Positions 34,373 to 44,773 of a stretch of 64,000 bases of DNA are shown one piece after another. Numbering within the stretch: position 1 is the first letter of the stretch; the number at the start of each line of letters is the position of its first letter. The translations under genes were made by a program, and so were the position numbers. Location of the stretch: positions 1 through 64,000 of the forward strand of contig MWDO01000005.1 in the NCBI GenBank assembly GCA_002070605.1, read 5' to 3'. The notes beneath the pieces are model-generated. The model was not told where the DNA came from. It saw only the letters and a list, made by a program, of their open reading frames with translations, and did not search any database. This DNA is from Spirochaetes bacterium ADurb.Bin133 (GTDB taxonomy: Bacteria; Spirochaetota; GWE2-31-10; MWDO01).

Positions 34373-34509
34373 TCTTGGCCGAATAAATTTTCCGTTAGTA
34401 TAAAATTTAGTAATATACGCGTCAAGAAATAATTGTAAATTTGCATAATAATTTTGTAATGAAATAAAATAAAAAAATTACAAAAAATTTATAAATTGTT
34501 ATTTTTTTG

Positions 34510-34538
34510 TTGACTTATTATTTTTTTACTCTTATAAT
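34510..34538 (+). promoter_or_regulatory. strong promoter of the alpha-glucan locus
   Basis: TTGACT (34510-34515), exactly 17 bp and TATAAT (34533-34538). About 55 bp of AT-rich leader lead to an AAGGAGGAG Shine-Dalgarno before the ATG at 34598. Confidence 0.72.
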
Positions 34539-34597
34539 GATTTTTAAATAATAAAAGCCTATGGGGTTTTTGTAAAAAAAAAGGAGGAGATTCTATA

Positions 34598-35035
34598 ATG
34601 AAGAAACTTAATGCGTTTTTATCTCTAGCCGTTATTATCGCTATGCTTAGCGTAGGTTGTACAAGCGGCGGAGAGACGAAGAAAAAAGCTAGCGAAGCCG
34701 ATCCTAGAGTGGGATTTGAAGTTAAAGGCGACAAGGTGATTTTCTCATTGCACACAGCCGTTTACGGCGGACAGATATTGGACGAGATTGAGAGCGTAAC
34801 GGTAGCCGGCGAATTCAACGGCTGGGATACCGCCGCAGCAGATTGGCAAGCGTCGGACGACGACGGCGACGGAATATGGACTTTAGAGAAGACCTTAGCC
34901 GAAGCTCCTTGCGGGTCTAAGTTTAAATTTGTTGTGAACCAAGTCGATTGGATGCAACCTCCAACGGAGATTGACAAAAAATATTTGACCGACGACGGAT
35001 TTGGCGGATTTAATTTAGTTTTAGCTTGCGAATAA
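34598..35035 (+). CDS. glycogen-binding-like surface lipoprotein
   Basis: 145 aa. Lipoprotein signal with lipobox LSVGC (Cys21), then a short Lys-rich linker and one domain of about 100 residues resembling CBM48 / AMPK-beta glycogen-binding modules: VTVAGEFNGWD, DDDGDGIWTLEKTL, FKFVVNQVDWMQPP and DGFGGFNLVL. The aromatic residues at GW, VDW and the end are where such modules hold alpha-glucan. First gene of the locus, with a strong promoter and Shine-Dalgarno and its own terminator, so it may be made in excess over the downstream genes. Confidence 0.72.
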   Translation: MKKLNAFLSLAVIIAMLSVGCTSGGETKKKASEADPRVGFEVKGDKVIFSLHTAVYGGQILDEIESVTVAGEFNGWDTAAADWQASDDDGDGIWTLEKTLAEAPCGSKFKFVVNQVDWMQPPTEIDKKYLTDDGFGGFNLVLACE

Positions 35036-35045
35036 TGATTTAAAA

Positions 35046-35085
35046 AAATTGGTAAGGGTTGTATAATCTTTGCCAATTTTTTTTT
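35046..35085 (+). terminator. intrinsic terminator
   Basis: AATTGGTAAGG pairs with CTTTGCCAATT (with G-U pairs) around a 10-base loop, followed by T(7). It lies between the first two lipoprotein genes and may attenuate read-through. Confidence 0.7.
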
Positions 35086-35107
35086 AAATTTTTAATAGGA
35101 GGTAATG

Positions 35108-35695
35108 ATGAAGAGGATTGTGAATTTGTTTCAAATTTTAACTCTTTCTTTGATTATAGTTTTGACTTCTTGTCAAGTATTTACGAAAGACGGCGACATG
35201 ATGTATGATTATAACGGGGTTTACGTTTTGGAAGCTCCGGTAACAAATCCTTCTTTTACCAAGGAAGAGATATCTAACAGAGTGGCAAAGAGAGACGACG
35301 GCGTATGGATATTGGCTGATTTAGATAAATCCGTATGGTTTACCGGCGGGATTGTTATGGATTATTTCGGATATCCTAACTGGACTCAAACTCCAAACGG
35401 AGTCGCGATGGATCCTATAGGATCTTTTGGAAGTAAGACTGTGTACGGTTTTTTTATATCAAATGAAGATATAGAGTCGTTGGCGGGTAAGGTCAGCGAT
35501 TCGGATTGTATCAAACAGTATGGAGTCCCAAAAGGTTGTTTGGCTTTTAAATTTAAAACAGACGGAGCGTGGACTGGGCAGTTTGCTTGCGACGAGGGGA
35601 CGCCCTATCACTTAAAGGGATCGTCCGGTCCTTTTATCAACTGCGTATTAGATTTAACAAAGCCGGACGCAGACCCTCCATATTCGCCGAATTAA
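35108..35695 (+). CDS. lipoprotein of the alpha-glucan locus
   Basis: 195 aa from the second of two adjacent ATGs, 5 bp after AGGAGG. The signal ends in lipobox VLTSC. The mature part is rich in Trp and Gly (DLDKSVWFTGGIVMDYFGYPNW, DGAWTGQFACDEG) and has four further cysteines that may form disulfides. I recognise no family. Its position between a glycogen-binding-like lipoprotein and the fused barrel protein suggests a surface role in glucan capture. Confidence 0.6.
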   Translation: MKRIVNLFQILTLSLIIVLTSCQVFTKDGDMMYDYNGVYVLEAPVTNPSFTKEEISNRVAKRDDGVWILADLDKSVWFTGGIVMDYFGYPNWTQTPNGVAMDPIGSFGSKTVYGFFISNEDIESLAGKVSDSDCIKQYGVPKGCLAFKFKTDGAWTGQFACDEGTPYHLKGSSGPFINCVLDLTKPDADPPYSPN

Positions 35696-35750
35696 TAGTT
35701 CGGGGCGAATTTGATAAAATATAACTATTTAAGGTATTAGAGGAGGAAAA

Positions 35751-38648
35751 ATGAAAGCAAAATTAGCGCTTATAAGTATAGCGATACTTTTTATAATATC
35801 AGTTTTTAATATTAACGCTAAAGTTTCTTATGAGAAGGGAGCCGACGGCGCTTGGTATGCGATAGTTACCAATTCGAGCTATAAGGATATCGCTCAATTG
35901 AATATTATCGGCACTTTTATTAAATGGGAAAAACCGGGCGTTCCGATGACCAGAAACGCCGAGGGGAATTGGGAAGCAAGGATTAAGATGGATACTCCAA
36001 AGGTTATCTACAAATTCTACAATCCCGCGATAGAAGGGGACGCCGCTTATTGGGACGATCCGGAGAACGACGATAAAACGGCTAATCCGTTTGGTTCGTT
36101 CGACTGGGTATTGAGAAGACCTAAAGGCGATCCTAGCGCGGCTAGCGGCGGAACAACTTCGGGAAAAGTAGCCGGTCCTTGCGATACTATATGGTATGAA
36201 AAGGGAGACGACGGCGCCTGGTACGCGGTAGTTACCAATAAAACGTATAAAGACGTCGCTCAATTGAATATTATCGGCACTTTTATTAAATGGGAAAAAC
36301 CGGGCGTTCCGATGACCAGAAACGCCGAGGGGAATTGGGAAGCAAGAATCAAGATGGATACTCCGAAAGTTATCTATAAGTTCTTCAATCCGGCGGTCGA
36401 AGGGGACGCCGCTTATTGGGACGATACGGCGAATCCGGACAAAACGGCCAATCCTTTTGGTTCGTTCGATTGGGTATTGAGAAGACCTAAAGCGGACGCG
36501 GCGGCTACGGCCGATGCGGCTGAAGAAGACGACGAAGAGTATAATCCGAGAGTGGGACTTTGGTCGAGAACCTACTATTTTAACACTATAAAGAGCGATT
36601 TGACTTACAAAATTCAAAAAGACGACGACGGCGCCATAGACGCTGAAAAAAGCGGACTCAAAAATAGCGACGATTACCTGAAAGCTAACAATACGAGAAT
36701 ATGGCTAAACGCCGGAGAGAGCGTTTCTACTTTGAGCGACGATCAGAAAACTCCGTATAGAGTATGGTACGGCGGCGCGACTTTCTACACAAGCGCTACG
36801 ATTAAAGTTCACGGTAAGATGGCTAAAAATTTTGTCGTCGATCTCGAGTGGAACGTTCAAAATAAGTGGAGTTGGGAATACGATAAATATTGGGAAGGAA
36901 CCAGCCATGCGGCGAGAGAAGCTTTCTTAACGAAAGCGGCTCAGGAGGGCGCAAGCAAAGGTTTTGAGATATTTTTCGCTACAGCTAAGTCTACTTATCA
37001 CGATCAATTGGCTTTTAGTTTTGAATATCCCGATATAGACGCCAGAATTGGTATATTCGGATGTAAGTATTTCAAGTCTAAAGATCCTATGAAACTTGTA
37101 GTAGGCGATACGGTAGGAGATAAGGATATCGACGCTAGGAATCTTGAATTTTATATTCACCCGACGGTTGTTCCGGGGTTGGATATAAACGTAGGTTTTG
37201 GATCTACTTCCAAAAAAGATAAAAAATGGATGATATATGCGAATGCGAACTACAACGTGCTAAAACAGGGCAAATATAACATAGGATTGGTGCAGTATCT
37301 ATCGTCGTACTCGCCCGAAGCTGTCTCTATGTTTAATAACGGCGTTTACGTAACTTCTTTATACGGAGTACTCAAACCGATAGACGGTTTGACCGTTACG
37401 GCTCAATACGCTATTCAATATCACACAAGGTTTATGAATACTTTTTATAAAGACGGCGTATTGTATCACGTAAGAGAGGACGACGATAACGGAGAAAAAG
37501 GGGTGTTGGCTAAAGGATACGATTTCTTCGCTAACTCCGCGATATATTTGAAAGCCGAATATGTAAAGACCAACTTTTTCAAAATCGGTTACGCTTTTAT
37601 AGGGGCGGGAGCTCAGTTTAACGGAGGAATGTCGAAAGATTCTCCGATTACGACTTATAAGAACGACGATTTTAATTCGGGATTTGCGACTCCAAACGAA
37701 ACGAACTATCATATGTCCGGCAACGCCGTAGGCAATATGAGAAACGTTATAGATTTTTCTATAAATCCTATAAGAGAAACTCCGGCTCTATTAACCGTTA
37801 TGTACGGTCATGAATTGTCGATATTCGACTTATACAGCCCGGCGATGGACGCTCCGTATCTTAAAGCAGATACTACTTCTAAAGACGAATACGCCAAACA
37901 TAAGGAAAAATTTAGAATTCTGAATGTGTTCAAACCGGCGATTCAGTCAAAATTTAAAGCCGGTAAAGCCGAAATGAAAGTAGACTTGGGATTTGATCTG
38001 TCGCTAATGGTTAAACACGATAACGATATTAATAGAGGATGGGGAACAGAGGACGCTTCGGCTAAGCCTGATAGCGAAATTGGAAGAACTTACCAAACCG
38101 GAGCGTTTTTTACGTTCGATAGAGCGTTTGTTTCTTTAGAAGTGAGCGGAATTTCCGACGTATTGAAGAAAGTTAACCTTGATTATACTTTAAAATTTGT
38201 ATATTACGACGGTTACTGGGAGACAAGTACGGCAAAATATGACGCAAAGTATATGAATATGATACAATGGAGAAAATTTATTAACCAATTGCTAGTTAGT
38301 ATGAAATTCAAACACGATATCTCGCTGGATGCGGGTTTTGTTTTCAGATACTATCACGGCGAGCCGTCTGATAAGTGGACTTTTAACAGCTTAGCTAACA
38401 AAGAGATGCAAAAAGCTTATAATGCGGTTCCCGAGTACTTTAACTGGGGTTTGGCTTTCGGTTTGACTTACGTCATACCTGTTAGATCGATTTTAGAACC
38501 GCAACTGTTTGCTAATATATGTCTCGGATGGGATCCGTTTGATATTGGAGACGCTTCAACCGGAATTAAAAGCGATAGAAGAGAAGACGGTTCGGGACTT
38601 GACGAGCAATCAAGTTACGTTACGATCGGAATCAAATGGGATTTTTAA
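35751..38648 (+). CDS. barrel protein with tandem glycogen-binding-like domains
   Basis: 965 aa. The signal peptide is about residues 1-23. Two near-identical domains follow (about 26-125 and 148-247), with offset exactly 122 residues. Each holds LNIIGTFIKWEKPGVPMTR, GNWEARIKM, YKF and GSFDWVL, as in AMPK-beta/CBM48 glycogen-binding modules. After an Ala/Asp-Glu linker, residues about 265-965 are alternating beta strands with aromatic girdles and a final Phe (YVTIGIKWDF), as in outer-membrane barrels. AGGAGG precedes the ATG. The whole suggests an alpha-glucan-capturing porin. No TonB box or SusC plug is visible, so passive uptake is more likely than TonB-driven. The fusion is unusual. Confidence 0.68.
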   Translation: MKAKLALISIAILFIISVFNINAKVSYEKGADGAWYAIVTNSSYKDIAQLNIIGTFIKWEKPGVPMTRNAEGNWEARIKMDTPKVIYKFYNPAIEGDAAYWDDPENDDKTANPFGSFDWVLRRPKGDPSAASGGTTSGKVAGPCDTIWYEKGDDGAWYAVVTNKTYKDVAQLNIIGTFIKWEKPGVPMTRNAEGNWEARIKMDTPKVIYKFFNPAVEGDAAYWDDTANPDKTANPFGSFDWVLRRPKADAAATADAAEEDDEEYNPRVGLWSRTYYFNTIKSDLTYKIQKDDDGAIDAEKSGLKNSDDYLKANNTRIWLNAGESVSTLSDDQKTPYRVWYGGATFYTSATIKVHGKMAKNFVVDLEWNVQNKWSWEYDKYWEGTSHAAREAFLTKAAQEGASKGFEIFFATAKSTYHDQLAFSFEYPDIDARIGIFGCKYFKSKDPMKLVVGDTVGDKDIDARNLEFYIHPTVVPGLDINVGFGSTSKKDKKWMIYANANYNVLKQGKYNIGLVQYLSSYSPEAVSMFNNGVYVTSLYGVLKPIDGLTVTAQYAIQYHTRFMNTFYKDGVLYHVREDDDNGEKGVLAKGYDFFANSAIYLKAEYVKTNFFKIGYAFIGAGAQFNGGMSKDSPITTYKNDDFNSGFATPNETNYHMSGNAVGNMRNVIDFSINPIRETPALLTVMYGHELSIFDLYSPAMDAPYLKADTTSKDEYAKHKEKFRILNVFKPAIQSKFKAGKAEMKVDLGFDLSLMVKHDNDINRGWGTEDASAKPDSEIGRTYQTGAFFTFDRAFVSLEVSGISDVLKKVNLDYTLKFVYYDGYWETSTAKYDAKYMNMIQWRKFINQLLVSMKFKHDISLDAGFVFRYYHGEPSDKWTFNSLANKEMQKAYNAVPEYFNWGLAFGLTYVIPVRSILEPQLFANICLGWDPFDIGDASTGIKSDRREDGSGLDEQSSYVTIGIKWDF

Positions 38649-38682
38649 GATATAGCGTAATATATAGTAAAAGGAGGTTATA

Positions 38683-40626
38683 ATGAATAAGAATAAAAAA
38701 ATTGCGATGTTGTTTTTAATAATCGCGTCTCTTGTTGGAGCGTTGTTATTAACTAGCTGCGCCGCGGATTTGCAGGGAAAAGATAAAAATAGCAAGTTGC
38801 TTAAGATTGAATTCAGCATTGGGAGATTAGGCGGAGCTCTTTCGACTGCAAAGGTTAATGAAATTAACGATATTCCCGGTAATTTAAGCTCGTTTGAATT
38901 TAGACCGATTGCTTCTCCTGCAAGTAAAATTGAGGTTAATAGCTCGACTTCAGGATTAATCGATTATTTGGGGAATTTAAATTGGAGAGTAAACGTTAAG
39001 GATGCGGAGTTAAATACGTTTGACATTAATGTAACGTCGGAGAGCGGCGAGGTTAATGCGTACTCTTTTAAAGTCAATACGGCGTTAACAATTAATTCTT
39101 TTTCTATTGAGTTATCCGGGAGATGGAAGGACGCCGTAGTTGAAGAAACGGACAATAGAGATAAAATGATTTCTCCGGCCGGAGATATCGACGTCCCGAT
39201 GGAAATATCGGCTGAAAATTGGAGCTCGTTTTTAGCTTCTGAAAAAGCGTTCTTAAACAGATATTACGAGGCGATATCGGGCGGCGTTGGTTATAGATTT
39301 AAACAAACTAATAAATATAACGATTGGGTTTCCATAGCAAGATTTTTTAACGGCGAATTTGCCGCTTATGGGGCTATAAAAGATAATAAGTTTGCAAAAG
39401 GTTTGAAAATTAGTTCTACTATAAGAATTGATTTGTCAAACGACGTTTCTGTAGCAAAGTTGAAAAATGCGCTTACAAAATTTGAATACGTCGGAGATAC
39501 TATTTATATCGAAGGTAATAAGCCCGTATCGGAAAGCGTTAGCGTTCAAGAAAGCGGAGTTTCAAGGGTCAATTTTTTTAGAGATAGCGAAGTTGACTCG
39601 TCCGCAGACGCCATAGCGGTTGCCGTTTATAAAAATTCTGTAGTTTACAGTTTGAAGAGTATAGATGGGACTGTAAAAAAATACAGGGTTTATGCAAATT
39701 ACGAAAACACGACAAACTATACGGAAAAAGAGATATATCAGCATATAGCGGTAACGCCTTTTGGGATAACTTTTATAATTACGGTAGACGATCCCAACGA
39801 CGATAATTATTACGTTAGAGGCGATAGTAATTTCTTGAAATCGCAGTTTAATATTAGCGCTTCAGATACCGGCAATGCGTCGTGGAATACTTCTTTAGGC
39901 GATATGGGTAAAATGAAATTGTTATCCGGTAAGTGGAGAGGGAAATATCTGAGAGGTTTTAATATTTATAAGCCGAACGATGCAAAGTATAATAAAATGT
40001 GTTTTCTTGCGGTTTATAAGGATATTGGCAACGTGAACAACGCGGTATCAAAAGGCGAGTTGCCGTATAAAGACAATATTTTATGGGGAAGATATAAGAG
40101 TTCCTGCGACTTTGCTCAAAGCGATTATATAATATTCCCTCAATTATACGCCAGAGGCGACATAAGCGGAGTTATATTTGAAGCCAGACAAGAGATGGAG
40201 CTAGTTAACGTTGGGACGGATTCAAATGGCAAGAAAGTTTATTATACTAATTCGCTTGCTTGCGTCGATATTCCTGCCGGAGACGAACTGGCGACTACAT
40301 ATAACGATAATAAGTTTGCTTCCTCTGAAAGCGCCGGTTTGAGCGTATCCAGATGGAAGTATGGAGCCGGAGATACCGCCGACGCAAACGCATGGTTCTT
40401 AAACGGGGCTTTCGATTTTTGCCCGCTTGTTGATAATGCCGCCGTTGAGTACGGAGTATGGGAATCAACTATTGCAAAAGAAAGCGGGCCTAACTTTGGT
40501 AATGTCTTTACTACAGGAAAACATTATGTTTTTATGTTGAAAGATCCTGTTGGTTCGTCTCCAAAAGCAAAAATAATTGAAAGCGATACGGCGATTGTAG
40601 TATCACAGTCAGATATTGATGATTAA
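38683..40626 (+). CDS. large lipoprotein of unknown function
   Basis: 647 aa, 34 bp after the barrel gene, with an AGGAGG site. The lipobox is LLTSC (Cys25). The sequence is beta-rich, probably several Ig-like domains: a first at about 35-110 (SSFEFRPIASPASKIEVNSS), a second at about 110-170, then a long C-terminal region with many aromatic residues. No catalytic motif is recognised. By context it may be a surface glucan-binding or scaffold protein, but this is inference only. Confidence 0.6.
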   Translation: MNKNKKIAMLFLIIASLVGALLLTSCAADLQGKDKNSKLLKIEFSIGRLGGALSTAKVNEINDIPGNLSSFEFRPIASPASKIEVNSSTSGLIDYLGNLNWRVNVKDAELNTFDINVTSESGEVNAYSFKVNTALTINSFSIELSGRWKDAVVEETDNRDKMISPAGDIDVPMEISAENWSSFLASEKAFLNRYYEAISGGVGYRFKQTNKYNDWVSIARFFNGEFAAYGAIKDNKFAKGLKISSTIRIDLSNDVSVAKLKNALTKFEYVGDTIYIEGNKPVSESVSVQESGVSRVNFFRDSEVDSSADAIAVAVYKNSVVYSLKSIDGTVKKYRVYANYENTTNYTEKEIYQHIAVTPFGITFIITVDDPNDDNYYVRGDSNFLKSQFNISASDTGNASWNTSLGDMGKMKLLSGKWRGKYLRGFNIYKPNDAKYNKMCFLAVYKDIGNVNNAVSKGELPYKDNILWGRYKSSCDFAQSDYIIFPQLYARGDISGVIFEARQEMELVNVGTDSNGKKVYYTNSLACVDIPAGDELATTYNDNKFASSESAGLSVSRWKYGAGDTADANAWFLNGAFDFCPLVDNAAVEYGVWESTIAKESGPNFGNVFTTGKHYVFMLKDPVGSSPKAKIIESDTAIVVSQSDIDD

Positions 40627-40715
40627 TATAAAAAAAAGCTTGATTTTTTTATAGAAAGTTATATAGTGAAAAGAGGGTGTATCCCTTTATAAAATAAACA
40701 AAAGGAGATTTGATT

Positions 40716-41744
<1,029 letters not shown>

Positions 41745-41760
41745 GTCATTTTAAAATGAT

Positions 41761-41793
41761 AAAAAAAGACTGCTTTTAAAGCAGTCTTTTTTT
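41761..41793 (+). terminator. strong intrinsic terminator
   Basis: AAAAAGACTGCTTT pairs perfectly with AAAGCAGTCTTTTT, with a T run. It separates the first five genes of the locus from the AT-rich group that follows. Confidence 0.88.
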
Positions 41794-41794
41794 A

Positions 41795-41821
41795 TTGACA
41801 AAATATGAGTTTTTTTATAAA
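41795..41821 (+). promoter_or_regulatory. putative promoter of the SGNH gene
   Basis: A perfect TTGACA (41795-41800) directly after the terminator and TATAAA at 41816-41821, with a short 15-bp spacer. Confidence 0.45.
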
Positions 41822-41835
41822 GTTATAAGAAAAAA

Positions 41836-43623
41836 ATGGGATTTGAAATGAAAAAAAATAAAATATTTATTTTTATTTACATATTATTGATTTTGAGTGT
41901 TATGGTAATTTTTGAATTTGCTTTAAGAGCTTCAAACTTTGGAATTAATACAAATTTATTTATTTATTTAAAAGACATAAAATATTATGTTATGAATAAA
42001 TCATTCATAAATAAATACTACTCGCATTCGAAAAAAACATTATCTGAGCAAGAAAAGGTATTATTTAAAAAAGATAAAGAAAGAAATGTTAGAAGAGGTT
42101 TTGTACTTGGCGGTTCAACTGCTGAAGGTTTTCCATATTATTCTAATAACAGTTACTCTAAAATATTGGAAAACGCGCTTAATTATTCAAGTAATGATAT
42201 TATTAAATATGAAATACACAATCTTGGATTTAGCGCAATGTCTAGTTATTATGTTGCTGACATAGGCAAAAAGCTTTTGAAATATCGCCCGGATTTTTTA
42301 ATAATATATTCTGGCCATAATGAGTATTATGGGACTATAACGGCTAAAAATGGTACTTCTCATATAAAGAATAAAATATATCTATATCTAAAAGAATTTA
42401 AAATTGTTCAGTTGTTACTGAAAATTTTAAATATAAATTACAAAGTAGACGTCGAAGAAACGTTGATGGAATCGCAATTTGACGATCAAATAAATGAGTA
42501 TGATGAAGAAATTGATAGGGATGTTGCGCACAATTTTATAAAAAATATTAATAATGTAGTAAAAATGTATAGCAAAAGGAGTATCCCTGTTTTTATAATA
42601 GATCCAATATCGAATATTATCGATATGCCGCCATTTGAAAGAAATAAAGATGAAGAGTATTTACTGAAAATTAAGCATTTTGAAGACGTTATTAATAATG
42701 GTAATAAAGTCGAAATAGAAAAAATATTCAAGCAAGAAAGTTTAAATAATAACATAAGAAAAGATTCTAGTTTAATTTATTTATATGCAAGAGCCGGAGA
42801 AATATTAGGCGATAATTCAGAAGACATTGAAAAAAGATATTTAAACGCAAAAGACTTTGATAATATTCCTTTTAGAGTTAGAAGCTCAATAAATTTAAAA
42901 TTGAAAGAGTACATAAAAGGAAATGAAAATAATAAAAATTTATTTTATGTAAATCTGTATGATGAATTAAAAAATAAATATGGATACAAAATATTTTCTA
43001 ATCAGATATTTTGCGATCACCTACATTTTAACGAACAAGGCAATATTTTACTTGCTTTTAAAATAATTGAAAAAATGAGCGAGTTTTATAAGATTAGTAA
43101 TGAAAAATTAAATTATTTTTTTAATGAAAATAGCGGTAATATATACAAAAAAATGTTTTATTCTCCGTTATCTCAGTACATTTCATATAAGAAAATTGAT
43201 AATATAATAAATACAACATTGTTTAAAAATCAATTAATTTTATACAAAAATAATCCATTATTAAAGCATAATAATCCAATCGTGGAAAATACAGAACTAA
43301 TGAATAAAATAATAAATATTGATCAAAAATATCTATTTTCATTTTATTTAAAATATTTATTTGAAAATAATGAATATGATAAATATATTGAAACGGTAAA
43401 TTCAATGGATATATTGTTCCCTGGGTATTATAAAAATTATATTCTTTTTGCGCAGTATTTGATTTTAAAACAAGATTATAATAAAGCGAGAAGATATTTA
43501 GCTATGGCATATATACTGTCAAATAAAGATAAAAAAATAAAAAAAGAAATTTTGAATATGTATAAATTTAACATAGAGGAAGATATTAAAAATTATTTTG
43601 AGGAAATTATATCCGTATTATGA
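41836..43623 (+). CDS. membrane-anchored SGNH/GDSL hydrolase-like protein
   Basis: 595 aa. One N-terminal membrane helix (about 8-30). The SGNH-like domain has the block I Ser in FVLGGSTAEGFPY, the block II Gly in NLGFSAMSSYY, GHNEYYG in place of GxND (block III), and the catalytic Asp-His in CDHLHFNEQG. The C-terminal 150 residues are helical, repeat-like. Such proteins often act as acyl-esterases on glycans. It is very AT-rich in codon use compared with the glucan genes on both sides. The start could also be the ATG at 41848. Confidence 0.72.
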   Translation: MGFEMKKNKIFIFIYILLILSVMVIFEFALRASNFGINTNLFIYLKDIKYYVMNKSFINKYYSHSKKTLSEQEKVLFKKDKERNVRRGFVLGGSTAEGFPYYSNNSYSKILENALNYSSNDIIKYEIHNLGFSAMSSYYVADIGKKLLKYRPDFLIIYSGHNEYYGTITAKNGTSHIKNKIYLYLKEFKIVQLLLKILNINYKVDVEETLMESQFDDQINEYDEEIDRDVAHNFIKNINNVVKMYSKRSIPVFIIDPISNIIDMPPFERNKDEEYLLKIKHFEDVINNGNKVEIEKIFKQESLNNNIRKDSSLIYLYARAGEILGDNSEDIEKRYLNAKDFDNIPFRVRSSINLKLKEYIKGNENNKNLFYVNLYDELKNKYGYKIFSNQIFCDHLHFNEQGNILLAFKIIEKMSEFYKISNEKLNYFFNENSGNIYKKMFYSPLSQYISYKKIDNIINTTLFKNQLILYKNNPLLKHNNPIVENTELMNKIINIDQKYLFSFYLKYLFENNEYDKYIETVNSMDILFPGYYKNYILFAQYLILKQDYNKARRYLAMAYILSNKDKKIKKEILNMYKFNIEEDIKNYFEEIISVL

Positions 43624-44177
43624 AAGGAATAAAAATAATCATTTATGAAATAATCTTTTTTTCGATTCTGATGGCAATAATAAATTCTTGTTATAAAAGG
43701 GATGAAAAACCAAGCGATGTTTTGAATATTATTTATAAATTAGAATTAAAAAAAAAATATAAAAATATGGAAAAATATTTTTATAACGTTGAATTTAGAG
43801 ATATTAAAACCGGAGAATTTATATTTAATTCAAGAGATCAATTTATTGATGCAATAAAAAAAGAAGGAAAAGTGTACGGCGCATTTGAATATTCGAGAAA
43901 AGGACTATTATATCATAAAGAATTAATTGATAAAATGATTATTGAATCAAACGACGAGTTAAATAAAAAGTATTTGATAAATTATTATATTGCAGATAGT
44001 AGTATGTATGTAAAATATTTAATAAAAAATAAAAAAGAAGATATTTTGTATTATATTAATGGTTATACTGTTTTTATTTTTATAAAACATGATAGTAATT
44101 TAAAAATATTATTTACTACAAATATGGGCGTAATAAAAAAAGACGATACGGAAAAAAGCATAGAGGAGAAAAAATGA
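43620..44177 (+). CDS. lipoprotein, paralogue of the next gene
   Basis: 185 aa, overlapping the SGNH stop by 4 bp (ATGA). The signal has lipobox IINSC. It shares with the next protein the pattern KPS(D/E)(V/L)L(N/E)(I/M)IYKLE, YNVEF / YNIDF and LFTTNM / LTTNM, so the two are tandem paralogues. I recognise no family. AT-rich like its neighbours. Confidence 0.6.
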   Translation: MKGIKIIIYEIIFFSILMAIINSCYKRDEKPSDVLNIIYKLELKKKYKNMEKYFYNVEFRDIKTGEFIFNSRDQFIDAIKKEGKVYGAFEYSRKGLLYHKELIDKMIIESNDELNKKYLINYYIADSSMYVKYLIKNKKEDILYYINGYTVFIFIKHDSNLKILFTTNMGVIKKDDTEKSIEEKK

Positions 44178-44692
44178 AAAAAATATTATTTTTAGTTTTT
44201 ATTCTAACTTTTTTATTTTCTTGTAGTGAGAACAGAAAAGTAAAGAAACCAAGCGAATTGTTAGAAATGATTTATAAACTTGAAAAAAAAGGCGATTATG
44301 AGAGCATCAAAAGTTATATTTATAATATTGACTTTAAACAAGATGGGGTAAATCTTACATATAAGTCGGTAGATATGATAATTGACGGTATAAAAACAAA
44401 AAAGCCAGTTAATTTATTTGCCTATTCTCCAAATACCTGCCTAATCCATTCAAAATATGTCGATAAGATGTCTCAAAGGGGTAACGAGTTTTTAATAAAT
44501 AAATACTTAAAAGATATATTTAATTCAGACGAATATATATTTAAATTGGCCGCAACAGATCCAGATAAAATTCTTGTGTATGAAGAGGGATTTGCCGCAT
44601 TCGTGTTTATTGAAATTAAAAATGAAATAAAATTAGTATTAACGACTAATATGACAGACGTTTCTGTAGATAAAAAGTATCGAAATCAATAA
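44174..44692 (+). CDS. lipoprotein, tandem paralogue
   Basis: 172 aa, overlapping the previous gene by 4 bp. Lipobox LFSC. KKPSELLEMIYKLEKKGDYESI and KLVLTTNMTDVS match its upstream paralogue. Together with the SGNH protein the three genes form a tightly overlapping unit that may have entered the locus as a block. Confidence 0.6.
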   Translation: MKKILFLVFILTFLFSCSENRKVKKPSELLEMIYKLEKKGDYESIKSYIYNIDFKQDGVNLTYKSVDMIIDGIKTKKPVNLFAYSPNTCLIHSKYVDKMSQRGNEFLINKYLKDIFNSDEYIFKLAATDPDKILVYEEGFAAFVFIEIKNEIKLVLTTNMTDVSVDKKYRNQ

Positions 44693-44773
44693 AATAATAT
44701 TAATAAAAATATTTGTTGAAAAACATTATGAATAGTTATAAAATTAAGAAACATTTGATAGGAGGATTTATTT

